This document shows, piece after piece, positions 23,611 to 35,084 of a stretch of DNA of 64,000 bases; the stretch's first letter is position 1, and every line of letters begins with the position of its first letter. The position numbers and the translations under genes were made by a program. This DNA comes from Zarea fungicola (taxonomy: Eukaryota > Ascomycota > Sordariomycetes > Hypocreales > Cordycipitaceae), in contig FWCC01000372.1 of the NCBI GenBank assembly GCA_900169235.1, positions 34,107 to 98,106 of the forward strand, read 5' to 3'. The notes under the pieces were generated by a model. That model had not been told where the DNA came from. It ran no database searches and saw only the letters and a list, made by a program, of their open reading frames with translations.

Positions 23611-26223
23611 ACTCAGGTCACAGCTCAAGATAACAGCAAGGCTGAATCGTGCAAGCAGAGTACGGCACGCTAGCCTTGTATAAATAATCAATCACACCGC
23701 ATTATTACACCTATGTTGCTGGGATTGAATAAGTATGTGTCCAAGTATCACATAATAGTCAGGCCATCCGTATTGGAGAAGTGGATTACGAGAATTGTGA
23801 TTATCGTGGCTAGTAAGGATGTGAGTGAGACATTCCACTTCAGCTACACAGGTAGCAGGTATAGTAGTCCTGGACTCTCAAATATGTACCCAGTAATCCC
23901 AGAATCACACATGGGCTGTGGGTACAAAAACCTCGACAGTGGGAGTCTCAATACTACCTTGGTTCCCTCACGCACAAATGGTCTCGGTCATATGACTTTC
24001 TGTACTGGGACTTGTTTGCTTTTGTTGTTAGTTTATAATTTAAAGTGTACCGCACGGACAGGGGCCTCGGACGTTGTATTATTGCTACTAATTACTGTTC
24101 GAGCCATAAATTCAACATTCAGCGGCTTATTGCTGGTCCCGACCTGAGTATATCGGCTTGAATCTCGATACCCGAGATCTCCACATTTTGCACAACTTTT
24201 TTCCTTGCATTCTTTCGTGCAGCGGTCCAACTTACTCCCATCGTTAAAAAACCAATAGAATGATGGAAGGGTAGCAACCAGGGGTCGTGTAAAATATCAG
24301 CCACGCCACCGACACATTTCGCAGCCTTGATTGCCGTCAACTGCCAAAGGAGAGGAGCCTGAGCAGGGATCCGAGAGCGAAAATGTTTGAGCCAAGAAGC
24401 GAGAGCAATCCGACCGCTCGGGTTGGTGGCTGGGCTATGAGACACGGCTGGAGAGTCTGAGCCACGCCGTCTCCTGCATTCCCGATCTTTATCTTTCACC
24501 AGCCTAATCCTAGAACCCTCACTGGGCTTTTTTAATACGATACATGCTTCTCCATATCATGAGCAGATATCTGAAGCAGAAAGCTGCCCATTCTGCGACC
24601 GCGGCCGTCTATATACAAGGTAGTGTCTCGAACACCATGGATTGTTAGTCAAATTGCCGATCGATTCGAGGCCGGCATATCCACGCAGTCCTATTCTTCA
24701 ACATTTTCTTTCCCAGTGCAGAGTGCTCTTAGCTCATTGGAGGCCATTTTGTCTTGAAATGCCACAGTCGTGGCTGACTTGCTCGACAATCACCGCATTG
24801 ATCTTCCAGCTCCTGAATGAGACCACCTGACCAATTTAGGTGCTTGTAATACTACAATTTCAGAGTTAAATATGTCTCTGAAATCCACTGCAACTACATT
24901 GCACATTCATACCTGTACAACAGTTTCCAAACTGGTAACACGTTGTCTAGATCAAAAGATGTCACCGCCCTTCCGTTCCTTGTTACGATGGCTTATCTTG
25001 TAAGTCACAGTTGGATGCTTGCGCTAGGTAAGCTAGGTTATTCGACCAGTAATCACTCAATTATCGTTGAGAACAGAACTGTCATTAGAAGACTATTGCT
25101 TAGACTGACCAATAGAGATCTGAATTAACTAGGGCTTGAGAACGCTCTCTCAAGTATCTGTTCATCTCTCTATTGAGTTCCTTTTTCATCTTAAACCAAT
25201 CACCAACAAGATAAACTGTTACTAATTTAAAATTACAAATCATTCATTCAGTATAAGCAGAATTGTCTTTCTTCAACGAGGAAGAGACTGTCGGGGCCTA
25301 GAAAGTGTATTGGATTGTAGGGATGCCCGGCCACGGCTCGTTATTGCTTGATCTTTTATGTTGTCTAGTCGGGTGGTTACCTAGCGCCCTCGGTTCTTGC
25401 ACATTGACTGTCTACACAGTTACTAGTTCGACTTTTGGATATGTAGCTAGCGGCTACCGCAAGGAAAGATGATAATCATCCACTTATGTCCCGAAAGATG
25501 GCTGACAGCCGTAAACTGTGTCTTCTAATCAGCCACGTATCGTAAAGCACTTCCCTTTAGCCGAGACGGTAAATTCGCTCATAACCTCCTTTCTAAAGTA
25601 CTCAGACAAGGCCGGTTGTTATTAGCATTATTAGGTCGAGGCGGATGACTTAATATTACAAACGATCTTCTCGCTTTAATGGCCTCGTCACAGAAAATCA
25701 AATCATGTATACCCCTCAAACGATATCATCATTAACAACGAGTGATGCTGTTGGACATGAGTAACTACCAGCTATTATTTCTCCGTTTTTTGCAGTGGTA
25801 CTAGTAGTGAGAGATGGGCCGTCCACGTGTAGAAGGATTCACCTCATTTCAGTCGAATTAGTGCCTTGCTGCTGTGAATCGCGTGTGAATCAAGACAGCG
25901 ACCATGTGTGCTGAACTAATGTCTTATCAATCCTTTTTGTCCTCGCTTTCTTTTCCGTTTTTGTCGTTTCTGTCTTCGACAAAACCCTCGCTAGCTAGTG
26001 CTTGAACCACGCTTGATCCGGTACATGTGAAACCCACCACGTTTTGTACTCTACAGAGGTGGGTATCACAGATCCTCCAAAGTATACTTCTTAGCTATGA
26101 TGGGTTAGTAACTGGTAACTAGTCGAGATCCAAGGCAGCAAAACGTGACGCCATATGTTTTGTATAGCAAATGTGGGTGCTGTATTGACCTCTAATGCCT
26201 GGGGGGCGTGTGGGCAGCCGACT
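23611..26223. other. Long intergenic region upstream of the PKS, no intact gene
   Basis: 2.6 kb of AT-rich DNA. The first kilobase should hold the PKS promoter. Short ORFs (for example at 24119-24499 and 24943-25128) show no family features. The CCGCGCGG motif found further right is absent here. Confidence 0.5.
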
Positions 26224-27085
26224 CTAGAGCTTAGAAGTAGCCCATCGTGGAGCACGCTTTTCTAGAAAAGCGCGAATTCCTTCCTGCATATCTGCCCCTT
26301 CATATATTCGATTCATACTTCTATGGCGAAAGATATGAGTCGATTCTCTCATGCCCATCCCAGAATAACCCAGCTCCAGCCCATCTCTAGTGACAGATAC
26401 AGCTTCTGGGCTGTTATCAGCAACCATACGGGCATATTCCAACGCCTTTTGAACGACATCTGACGGTCTCTTGACAAGTGCATTGCAAAGACCGTAGTCT
26501 TAAAGTTCCTTTGCTGATATTTTGCGACCGGTCAACGCCCATTCGCTGGCCCGTTGCCGACCCATTGTCATTACCAGACGCGGCAAACCGCCGCCATGCG
26601 CAGCAATGCCTAGCTTGACTTCGGGAAGACCAAAGGTAGCAGACTCTGCTGCAATGACCAAGTCGCAGTTGAGAACAATCTCGCAGCCTCCGCCGTATGC
26701 TGGGCCATTTACAGCAGCTATGACTGGCTTTCCTCCCTGCCTATCCGAAAGCCCACCGAAGCCAGCTTACGGAAATTGCATCGGCACACCGCGTTGGCTA
26801 TTAAGAATCCATGCTGTAAACGAATTAGTATCACTTTCAGCAGAAAATTATTCACTTCAAGGTGGAGAGAATGCACATGGTAAATCAACTCACCGTCCAA
26901 GTCCCCACCAACTTCTCGGGTCTGTTAATCATAACTACCAGTACGTCATGGTATGCAAGCTCAATCGTGCAGTGTTTTAAACCGCTAGGTGCATTCGGAG
27001 GTAAACTGAGCGGCATGATTGACTCTTGCTCGTTCCCACCCTGACGTAGATGCTTCTGGACGAGTTCCTTTCCGGTAGGAAACAT
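26224..27085 (-). pseudogene. Enoyl-CoA hydratase/isomerase (crotonase) pseudogene
   Basis: The minus strand reads a recognisable crotonase: TIELAYHDVLVVMINRPEK at the N-terminus, then GFGGLSDRQGGKPVIAAVNG, AYGGGCEIVLNCDLVIAAES, TFGLPEVKLGIAAHGGGLPR, and a C-terminal domain ending FLEKRAPRWATSKL. It is broken. The block between NRPEKL and QFP (normally the helix with the GAGxAFCAGADL oxyanion loop) is missing. An in-frame TAA interrupts before AGFGG at about 26769, and another TAA follows ISAKEL at about 26502 (CAA to TAA would explain it). An intron is still visible (gtgagt to ttacag, near 26890-26811). C-to-T type stops fit RIP-like decay. It sits between the PKS and a transposon-disrupted oxygenase. 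Confidence 0.75.
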
Positions 27086-27584
27086 ATCGATGCTTTCAGG
27101 AGCTTATTGCGTAGCTTGTCAGACCCCAAGAGCTTTGGCCGAGGCGACCTGCATAATAACTACACATTCATAAAAAAGCGGTCAAGCCAGAGTCAAATTA
27201 CAAATAGTCACATGCCGTAAGCAAATACCAGGGCGTATGGAGCCTAGGCTGAATCTGTAATTTCGTTCTTCGCAATGTTGTCTCAGTTGACGCACAGGCT
27301 CAAGATGCTCCCTTTCCTGATTCACTTATGTCTCATGCGTAGACATGGTGTGTATACTTTGTATATATCTGGAATCTGCAGTCGAGGATAAGATGAGGCT
27401 TTGGTGGAGACCCTTATCCTACGTCTGTTATACCTATCAGACTACCTCATGATTGAAAAATTTCAGTTGTAGCCAGCTGCCAACTTAACCCGCCACGACA
27501 CCCGATGTTCAAGGTTTTAGTTATCGGTGCTGGTCCAGTCGGGCTATAATTGGCCCATGCCTTGTCTGCTGTCAATATAAACTA

Positions 27585-30245
27585 ACGTCGACCACCCCCT
27601 TACGGGTCACCCCCACTTACGGGTCACCATTTTACACCAAAACAGGTGTTTTTCCCCTCTCAATAGCAGCAATATGAATAGCTATTAAATTATTATAAAA
27701 ATATAATTATTATATTTCTTAGCATTTATATACATAAAAAATTCAGAAGCTAGTAATATTTTTCTATATTTTAGTAGATTTTATTGAAATTTAAGAATTT
27801 AAAATACATATATAAGATATATAAAGTTAAAATAAATTATATTAGGCTTAATAGAATAATTATAATACTATAATAAATACTATTAAATTTATTAAAATTT
27901 AGACTTTTTTATATATAAGTTTTGTAAGCTATAAAAATTCTTTTAAAAAGTAGTAAGGAAAAACTTAAAAAGATACCCTACTTTTTCTATTTTTTCTTAT
28001 AATCTTTTTTAAAAATTTATTTAAAGTATAAAACTTATATATAAGATACTTTAAATTCTTTTATATTTATTTATATTTATTAACGTAGTTCATATACGAG
28101 CGGGCCACACAGGCGAGTGGGCCACCTCTCATGACTTTAAGGTATATAGCCAACCATAACAAAATAAAATAAAATAGAATTAATAAAATCTAATCGGAAT
28201 CCTTTAAAGAAGTGATTTCTACTTCGTTATCACATATTCTAGAATTATGGCCAATTTCACCACAATTACCACATCGCCGGCGGCGTGATTCATCGCGTTT
28301 TGGCTGACCAGAACCCTTAGCTTTAGCGCGTTTTTTCCTAACCTTAACCTGCAATTGAGTAGCTAAATATTTTCCATCTTCTAGAGTAAGAGATCCTCTA
28401 GTCTACAAACGCTTTTTTTTAACGCATTGATGCCAAGAAAGTCGTTTATTTGCCGCCTCTAGGTGCTTGACTCAGTCTTATAAAAGGACTATTTATTATA
28501 GAGCTTTTATTATGCACTTTAATATTTATATTAAACTATTAATAATTTCTGCTGGCGAGCTGCTCTAATGGCTTCTTATCCTCTTCTTAATATATTCTAT
28601 ATAAGATAAAGCCTCTATTAGGTTATTAGGCGTTCACAGAAGCCAGGGAAGGGCCAATCCATTAGAGGTCCTTAGAGGCGAAGGCGTCTATAATATTACA
28701 TCTAATTATAAAATAACATAACTTAGATTAAAAGGCCAAAGTCTAGTACCATGGAAACCTATAAGGGTATTTTTTTTTATTATAGTAGTATTATATGCAC
28801 TATAAAATGCAGGTAGAAATTCCTCCTTAATAATGTGTATTACACGGGCTTACATTAGATCACCAATGGCTTGACTATATGCCTGTTTTAATGGCCAAAA
28901 ACAAGCGACATCTAATGGCTAAAGTATATATAATAAATAAGCAGGCATATATAATATAATAATAGAGTTTGCTTTATAATATGACTTAAATTCTACTAAC
29001 TAGTGGCTTTTATGTCTATTAAGGATTAGGAGGCAATAGTGGCTAGAATTTGGCGGTTTTATATTATTATTAAAGTGTTTTAGCTAATCTAGGCCCTTTT
29101 TATTTGTCGTCTAGCCATTTTCTAATATAGAAATAGCCTAGGTGTAAGGTAATAAGCTATTTTTATACTAAGATAAGAGGTGGGTTTTGGCAGCAATAAT
29201 AATATATAGCGGGATAATACCACTAGTCGCACTAATGCACTAGATAACTGTCGTCTATATCCAATTTCCTAGTTATATTTTTCAACCTTTTTAACGCTTT
29301 TCTGATCCTATAACCACTATTTCTAAGCTTATTACGCCTATTATAAAGCCAGTCTCATTAAAGTTATAGATATTCACATCTTATATATTATATTTTATAA
29401 TTATATTCTCTATAAACTAAAACCAGCCTTTAAATATCTTTAGATCTTTATATTAGGCTCTTTAATAGTCAATCTAACGTAATAAATGCGTAATAACTTC
29501 TAGGTGTCGTCTAATAAAGCTTATAACCTAGTTCCTTCTAACTAGAATACCATGTCGTAGCTCTAATAAGCAATTCGCTATAACTTCCACGTCATATAGG
29601 CGAGGCGGCTAGGAACGAGAATCTAGATTAAGGATATATTAAATAACTAGATCCTCCTCTTCTTTTTTTAATTTTCGACCATTTAGGCTTATATTAGCTC
29701 AGCTTAGTATATTTCGTCGACGACGCTTAAGTGTTGTTCGGGGCATGTTATAGATTTAAGCAGCGCCTCAAATGCTTAATTTTAGGTCTTTTTTTAAAGC
29801 TTTAATAGCTAAGAGAACATTTGCTTTATTTAATGTAGAACCTATTTTCTATTGTTAAGTTATTAAGGTTAGAAGGTGTTCAATTAAAAAAAAACGCGAA
29901 GTGGCCCACTCGCCCATGTGGCCCGCTCGTATATGAACTACGTTATACTAATATAGCTATTTTATTATGCTTTTTAAAATCCTTTTTATCTTTATATGTA
30001 TTTTATATATAATTGTAGTCTTAATACTAAGTTAAATTATTCTTATTTATAGAATTTTACTAAAAAAATAAAAAAAAGTATAATAAATATAATTAAGTAA
30101 AGAATAATTTTATTATATTTCTATTCTAATTTTAATTTCCTATTATAATATTATTATTAGAACTTAAAAAGTGTGCGATTTGGCCTTTTTTGGTGTAAAA
30201 GCGTGACCCGTATGTGGGGGTGACCCGTAAGGGGGTGGTTGACGT
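27585..30245. mobile_element. Outer TIR transposon (non-autonomous, AT-rich) carrying a nested Fot1/pogo-like element
   Basis: A TA duplication flanks it (27583-27584 and 30246-30247). Terminal inverted repeats of about 55 bp begin acgtcgaccacccccttacg on the left, and the right end is its near-perfect inverse. Each TIR contains a doubled acttacgggtcacc-type subrepeat. Without the nested element (28083-29943 plus its TA) the outer element is about 0.8 kb and almost pure AT. No transposase of its own is visible, so it is MITE-like. Element class is inferred from TIR and TA; Tc1/mariner superfamily is most likely. Confidence 0.85.
28083..29943 (-). mobile_element. Nested Fot1/pogo-like (Tc1/mariner) transposon, degraded
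   Basis: 1861 bp with TA duplication (28081-28082, 29944-29945) and 43-bp TIRs starting acgtagttcatatacgagcg; the right end matches with few mismatches. The transposase lies on the minus strand and is full of stops. Its C-terminus is still readable just inside the left TIR as a zinc knuckle CGNCGEIGHNSRIC, ending at about 28190; this knuckle is common at the end of fungal pogo-type transposases (family knowledge). Stops and AT bias fit RIP. Confidence 0.85.
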
Positions 30246-31516
30246 TATACTGTTCTGGAAGCTCACAATGATGTTGTACGACACGAAGGAACTGGGCTTG
30301 TCCTGTGGCCGCAATCAACCCGACTACTACACCAGATAGGGCTATTTGACAAGCTAAAACGCGCCTCGTTTCCCTTAATGACAAAGTCAACATGCTTCAA
30401 AACGGTCACATCATCAGCGAGATGCCGCTGTGGACAAAGCTTCACCAAAGGTAAAATGTCTGTTGGGAAATGAGGAGTTTTGTCTGCTAACAAAAGTTCA
30501 ATACTAGACACGGCTACCCGGCGATTGGATTGTCTCGAAGGCAGTTCTTGGAGATTCTGTATGAAAATCTGCCTCATAGAAAGGAAACTGTTCGCACCGG
30601 CTGCAGGGTCGTCGACTTGCAGATAAAAGCGAATGGTGTCACCGTAGTCATGCAAGATGGGCGAACAGAGGAAGCTTCCATCGTTATCGGATCGGACGGT
30701 CTCTGGAGCAAGACAAAGGAAACGCTGCGATAATTGGCCACTGGACTGGACACAGAGGCATTCTCTACGCGCATAAACTTCCAGAGACTTTATGGAAAAG
30801 CCCCTGCGATAAGCAGCGTGAAACCTGGCCCCTTCTACGAGACACGGGCCAGCAGCATCGCAACTCAAATAGTTGGTAGTGAGCACACTGTCTTTTTCTC
30901 CCTGATCCAAAATGTGGACGGTTCGATACCTGTGTTGCGCAAGTACACATTGGATGACCGCGAAGCGATGGCAAGCCGATTTGCTAAAGTGCAAGTTGCT
31001 CCAGGAGTACGGTTCAAGGATATTTGGCGCATAGCTGAAAGAGAAACTGCAAACATGGTTAACCAGGAAGAGGGTTATGCATCCAAGTGGCACCAGGGGA
31101 GACTGGTCATAGTTGGTGATGCCGCGCACAAGATGACGTCAACCAGTGGCTTGGGTCTCAATACAGGGCTGCACTCTGCCGCCGTACTCGTCAACCAGCT
31201 ACATGACATCCATCTTCTGAATAAGGACCCGTCCGATTTTCAGATAGAGGATGCGCTCACAGCATACTACCATATTCGCCATGGCGAGACGCACTCAGCG
31301 TTTCAGCTTGGGCAGTCTCTTACCCGGAATGTGACTTGGTCGTCGTGGGCAGATTGGATATGGGACCGATTTATCATGCCCTGGCTCAAACAAGATTATA
31401 TCATCTGTGATAGAATATCCCCACTTGTTAGCAGAGGTCAGCTATTATCTTACGTTCCCTTCCAAGAATTGAAGGGGGTAGTGCCGTGGCAGTTGCAAAG
31501 TAAGGAAAGATACTAG

Positions 31517-32188
31517 ATTAGCGTAACCTCGGCGAAAAATAGGCTTGAAACTAGTTTACTAGGTATTTCCACAGCACTTAAAGCATCGGTGCATATTATA
31601 CTAATCTACTACTTCATTTATTGCTTATTATGCCCAGTGGCTTCCGGGCAGTGTAGCTCAATAGCTATGCTTACGGATCACTGGTTCCCATTGGCTTCTT
31701 AGCTTTCTTCCTGACGTTTTCTAACTGCCTCAATCTCACCATTTAGTACGCTGAATCAAACTGATTTGCAGCTGCCTCATCGACAGTAACCGCTGAATGT
31801 TAAATGAGAACGTTGCTGGGCGGTGTAAACTATAATTGGGTGCTGAAACTGCACAAGGTGGGTGCACCCCCGTTTTTCCTAGTGAAATCACAACTCTCGG
31901 CGATCCGGACTCCCCGGAACCGCTCCGCAACCGCGCGGCATCTCGTTAGTGGTAGAGAGGCTTGCCTAGGGCAGGATACGTACTCCGGTCGGCCGACCAA
32001 TCTCTCTCAGCAGCTAGTCACGTAGAGTTGACGCCAATAATCCAGAATTGGCGTTATGACTAACGTAGGGCCTGCATCACAAATTTGGGATTTCTATAAA
32101 AGTCCGCCTGTAGACGAACAGTCCCTGGCCTCTTCTAGGACTACGATTTAAGCTCCCACTCACAGTTTGACGCAGTCGATTCAAAATC
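31517..32188. other. Intergenic, promoter of NmrA-like gene
   Basis: 0.67 kb between the oxygenase pseudogene and the reductase start. It holds one weak copy of the CCGCGCGG motif at 31929-31938, about 250 bases before the ATG at 32189. Confidence 0.5.
31929..31938 (+). promoter_or_regulatory. CCGCGCGG motif, weak copy
   Basis: Reads aaccgcgcgg then ca instead of tt. The GTGG element follows only 9 bases further on. It lies about 250 bases upstream of the NmrA-like reductase. The match is to the core only, so it is a tentative member of the set at 44284, 48195 and 52709. Confidence 0.4.
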
Positions 32189-33204
32189 ATGGTTAAAGTT
32201 GCAGTTGCCGGCGGAACAGGAGGGCTTGGGCGTACGGTTGTCGACACGCTGCGGGCAAGCTCTGAGCATGAATACATAATTTTGACCAGAGAGGTGTGTG
32301 GCTGAACTGCAGCTGGTACAGCTTGTTGCCTACCCCCTAGGTGCTCTAACAGCCCCTTCTAATTTACATTTACAAGAGCAACAACACTACGGTCGCGGAC
32401 AATGTGGTTCACGTCAACTACACTGATGTCGATGACATCGCCAAAGCACTTGACGAGCACCAAGTTCACACCATCATCTCAGTTATCCTGGTAAAAACCC
32501 CCGAGCAACGTGATGCGCAAATCAATTTGATACGAGCTGCGGCAAAGACTCCGTCTGTGAAACGATTCACCCCCAGCGAGTTTGGCACCCCGCGCGAAGA
32601 AAACGGTCAGGACTCTGGTCATGACCTCAAAGCCTCAGCAGTACAGGAACTGGAACTCTCTGGGCTTGAATTCACGCTTTTTAGTCACGGAGTATTCATG
32701 GACTACTATGGGCTACCTCAAATCAAATCGAACATGACTCCTTGGGTCTTTGCCATTGACATTGCGAATAGAGTGGCGGGTATCCCGGGGACAGGTGACG
32801 CCAAGGCGGTCTACACGTATTCTGGCGATGTTGCAAAATTTATCGTTGCGGCCCTCGGTATGCCGACAGGCTCGTGGCGGAGGCATAGCGTCATGGTGGG
32901 CGACCGACGGTCTTTGAATGAAGTACTGCGGGTTGCCGAGTCCATCCGGGGCAACTTCGAGGTCACGTACGACAGCGGAGAAGATTTACTCTCCGGAAAA
33001 ATCACCGAGCTCCCGTCTCATGTCGCAGCATATCAGCAATCATCCAAAGAAGACTTCCAAAAGCGCTTCGCAGGTTTTGGGCTGGCCATGGAGGGCGGAA
33101 TTTTTGATATTGGCGTTCCCAAGAATGGTTTGCTGCTGAATGAAGTTTTCCCCCACATCCTACCCAAGTCAGTAGAAGATGTAGTGAAGGAAGGTTGGAT
33201 GTAG
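32189..33204 (+). CDS. NmrA-like / isoflavone-reductase-type NAD(P)-binding protein
   Basis: Exons 32189..32293 and 32377..33204 (310 aa) with an 83-nt phase-0 intron (gtgtgt to acaag). The N-terminus MVKVAVAGGTGGLGRTVVDTL is the GGxGxxG nucleotide-binding loop of atypical SDRs. TPSEFGTP (about residue 103) is typical of the isoflavone-reductase/NmrA branch. No SDR YxxxK triad is evident at the classical place, as usual in this branch. It could be an ene-/carbonyl reductase in a secondary pathway or a redox sensor; the sequence does not decide. It is the first intact gene after the transposon-hit oxygenase and has a weak regulon motif upstream. Confidence 0.85.
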
Positions 33205-33579
33205 TTGCGAGGGCAAGTTGAGCAGCTTAGCTACCATCACAACCCTGTTGCATCCCTTCTTTAGTACTGATTTTTAAGTTTAATTTAAAGTCAAGACGGT
33301 CATTTCGTAATATAGCTGCGCCAAAATAAGGCGCTGAGATCCTAGCGAAGAGGTAAAAAGCTAAGGCTCTAAGTAGGTAGGTCAGCGGCTGGCGGCTATA
33401 TTCGGCCCCTGCCGTCTCAAGCCTGTCATGCTGGTTTTACTTACTTCCTCTTATGGTAAGGATTAAGGATATACATTGTTTTAAGCCCTTACTTTTGAGA
33501 TTGAAATTGAAGATGTTTGGGATTTCTATAGCTAGTTGGTCACCGCCACAAGTCAACATATATTGGGCAACTAGGAGGT

Positions 33580-34077
33580 CAACTAGTGTATGGAAATAAT
33601 ACTCTAGCGAGGCGTCACTGCGTCCCTAAAGCTCGGCATTGACGCGCTTGAAATCCCGCTTACTATAGCCATTAAGGAGCGTATCCTAGACTTTATCTAC
33701 GGAGCTGGCTTGGTGGTGCTTGGCGTTATGGCGCTGGGGGTCTTAAGATAGTTGTATATACTATCCCTACGCGGTAATAGGTGTATATTCTTGCTGCGCG
33801 CCTTTTATATTTGATAACGGTCTATAACTGCCATAACATAGGCTCGTATAGAGCGCTATAATAGCTGCGAGGCTTCCTCGCCGGTGGCCTTCAGGCTGAG
33901 CCTGTGGCTCTTTGCTTGCAGCGGCCGATCTGCCACCCTTTCCATGAGGTATAGAAGCACCTTATCCTCCGTAATAGTATTATAGTTATGATACTGCTTA
34001 GCCTGATAGAGGGCTTGGAAAGCCGCCTCCTTCGGTAGGTACGCTGCCCTTGTATTCTGTGGTCGCATTATCTATGT
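33580..34077 (-). pseudogene. Relic of a Crypton/Ndc10-GCR1-like DNA-binding protein
   Basis: The minus strand retains RPQNTRAAYLPKEAAF, TITEDKVLLYLMERVADRPL, and then in broken frames KARSKNIHLLPRRD, QASSVDKV*DTLLNGYSKRD and FKRVNAEL*G. This order is that of the fungal Ndc10/GCR1-like family, which includes Crypton tyrosine-recombinase transposons (family knowledge). Stops such as TAG for the expected TGG are the G-to-A kind that RIP makes. Ends of the element are not visible. Family assignment is from motif order only. Confidence 0.55.
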
Positions 34078-35084
34078 GGTGGTCGGGATCCTCTGCCAAT
34101 CAGCCCATAATTCAGCAGCATTGATTGTATTCCCCCTCAACACGCCGTTGCTGCTGCTGTTATTGCCCACTTAGAGTGCCTACCATAGGATTCCTCGCAA
34201 CAGGGGTATCCAAATCAGCGGCTTCTTGTGTGACCCTGCGAACGCTCCTCTGTTTGCTTAGCCACTTCATAATATAGGAGAAGCGGGAAAGCATTGAAAC
34301 GAATATATTCATAGAACAATTGGTATCGATATAGGAGGCTAGCGCAGCGGCTAAGCGTTTGCTTTCTACCGATGATCCCAGTTGCGCGCCGTTGCCCGAA
34401 ATGTGGCCTACTCGCCAGTAAACTACGTTAATTAGCTTTATAGTCTCGATATACTCAAGCTGCATTGTTCCAAGCAAGATCGGAAAGGAGCTTTATGCCT
34501 TGTAGCTGCTAGAGGCCTACCATGTGTCTCTCAAATCGATCAGTTTATTGAACATGTCTACTGCAGACACGGTGCCGGGGTCCGCGGTCTAGCTATTGGC
34601 TTGTTCGCTGCAATGGCAGGACGCTTTGACAGGACACTGTGATGCCCCCTAAAATTTGAAAACATATTCACTTGATTAGAGAGAGTGAACATCAAGCTTG
34701 CTGGCAACGCCTCACCAGCATTAGCATCGCCGACCTCCTCCTCCGCCCTGGCGTATGTCCTTTGTGGCCAGTTGGCCTTGGAAAACTGAGAGCACGAGAA
34801 TCCCATCGACAGCTCTCGCCAGATGTTGGCGCCGGGTTTACATTCTGCCGCTTTCCGCATCTGACATGTCTAGCACGAAGCAGTCACGTAACTGCTAACC
34901 CGAAAGATATCTGCTTGGCCATCTAGGCTACCAGTGCGGAGGGGGGTCCATCCTGGCAATCCACATCAATCTGCCAGAACCCCAAATCATCAAAAAAATA
35001 AAAAAAAATAAAAATAAAAGAAAAAAATTGATATAGATATAGATATAGGTGTAGTGTAGCAATTTCGTGTTTTATTTGACACCG
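34078..35084. other. Intergenic/relic DNA, no intact gene
   Basis: Possibly more of the Crypton-like relic (minus-strand fragment SSVESKRLAAALASYID at about 34300-34380). An A-rich plus gatata simple repeat lies at about 34990-35050, just past the 3' end of the small secreted protein gene. Confidence 0.4.

Larger units (their letters stand above)
27505..31516 (+). pseudogene. FAD-dependent monooxygenase split by a transposon and carrying stops
   Basis: The ATG at 27505 opens MFKVLVIGAGPVGL, the dinucleotide-binding motif of PF01494-type monooxygenases. The gene runs to the TA at 27583-27584, where a 2661-bp element is inserted, and resumes at 30248. Removing the element and one TA gives AVNINYTVLEAHNDVVRHEG in one frame. 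Downstream are GTGLVLWPQSTRLL, an intron 30451..30507, HGYPAIGLSRRQFLEIL, VIGSDGLWSKT, the FAD motif VIVGDAAHKMTSTSGLG and a complete C-terminus at 31516. Further lesions: TAA at 27547-27549, a one-base deletion at about 30374-30379, and TAA at 30731-30733. It would have hydroxylated or epoxidised a small molecule, perhaps a cluster product. It is non-functional as it stands. Confidence 0.88.

Noticed and set aside
24119..24499. 126-codon minus-strand ORF upstream of the PKS
   Set aside because: No domain or signal peptide; AT-rich spacer with equally long ORFs on the other strand.
31640..31700. tRNA-like phrase (gtgtagctcaatagc)
   Set aside because: No cloverleaf with matching acceptor and T-arm could be drawn; it is not a tRNA. 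No other tRNA, rRNA or CRISPR was seen.
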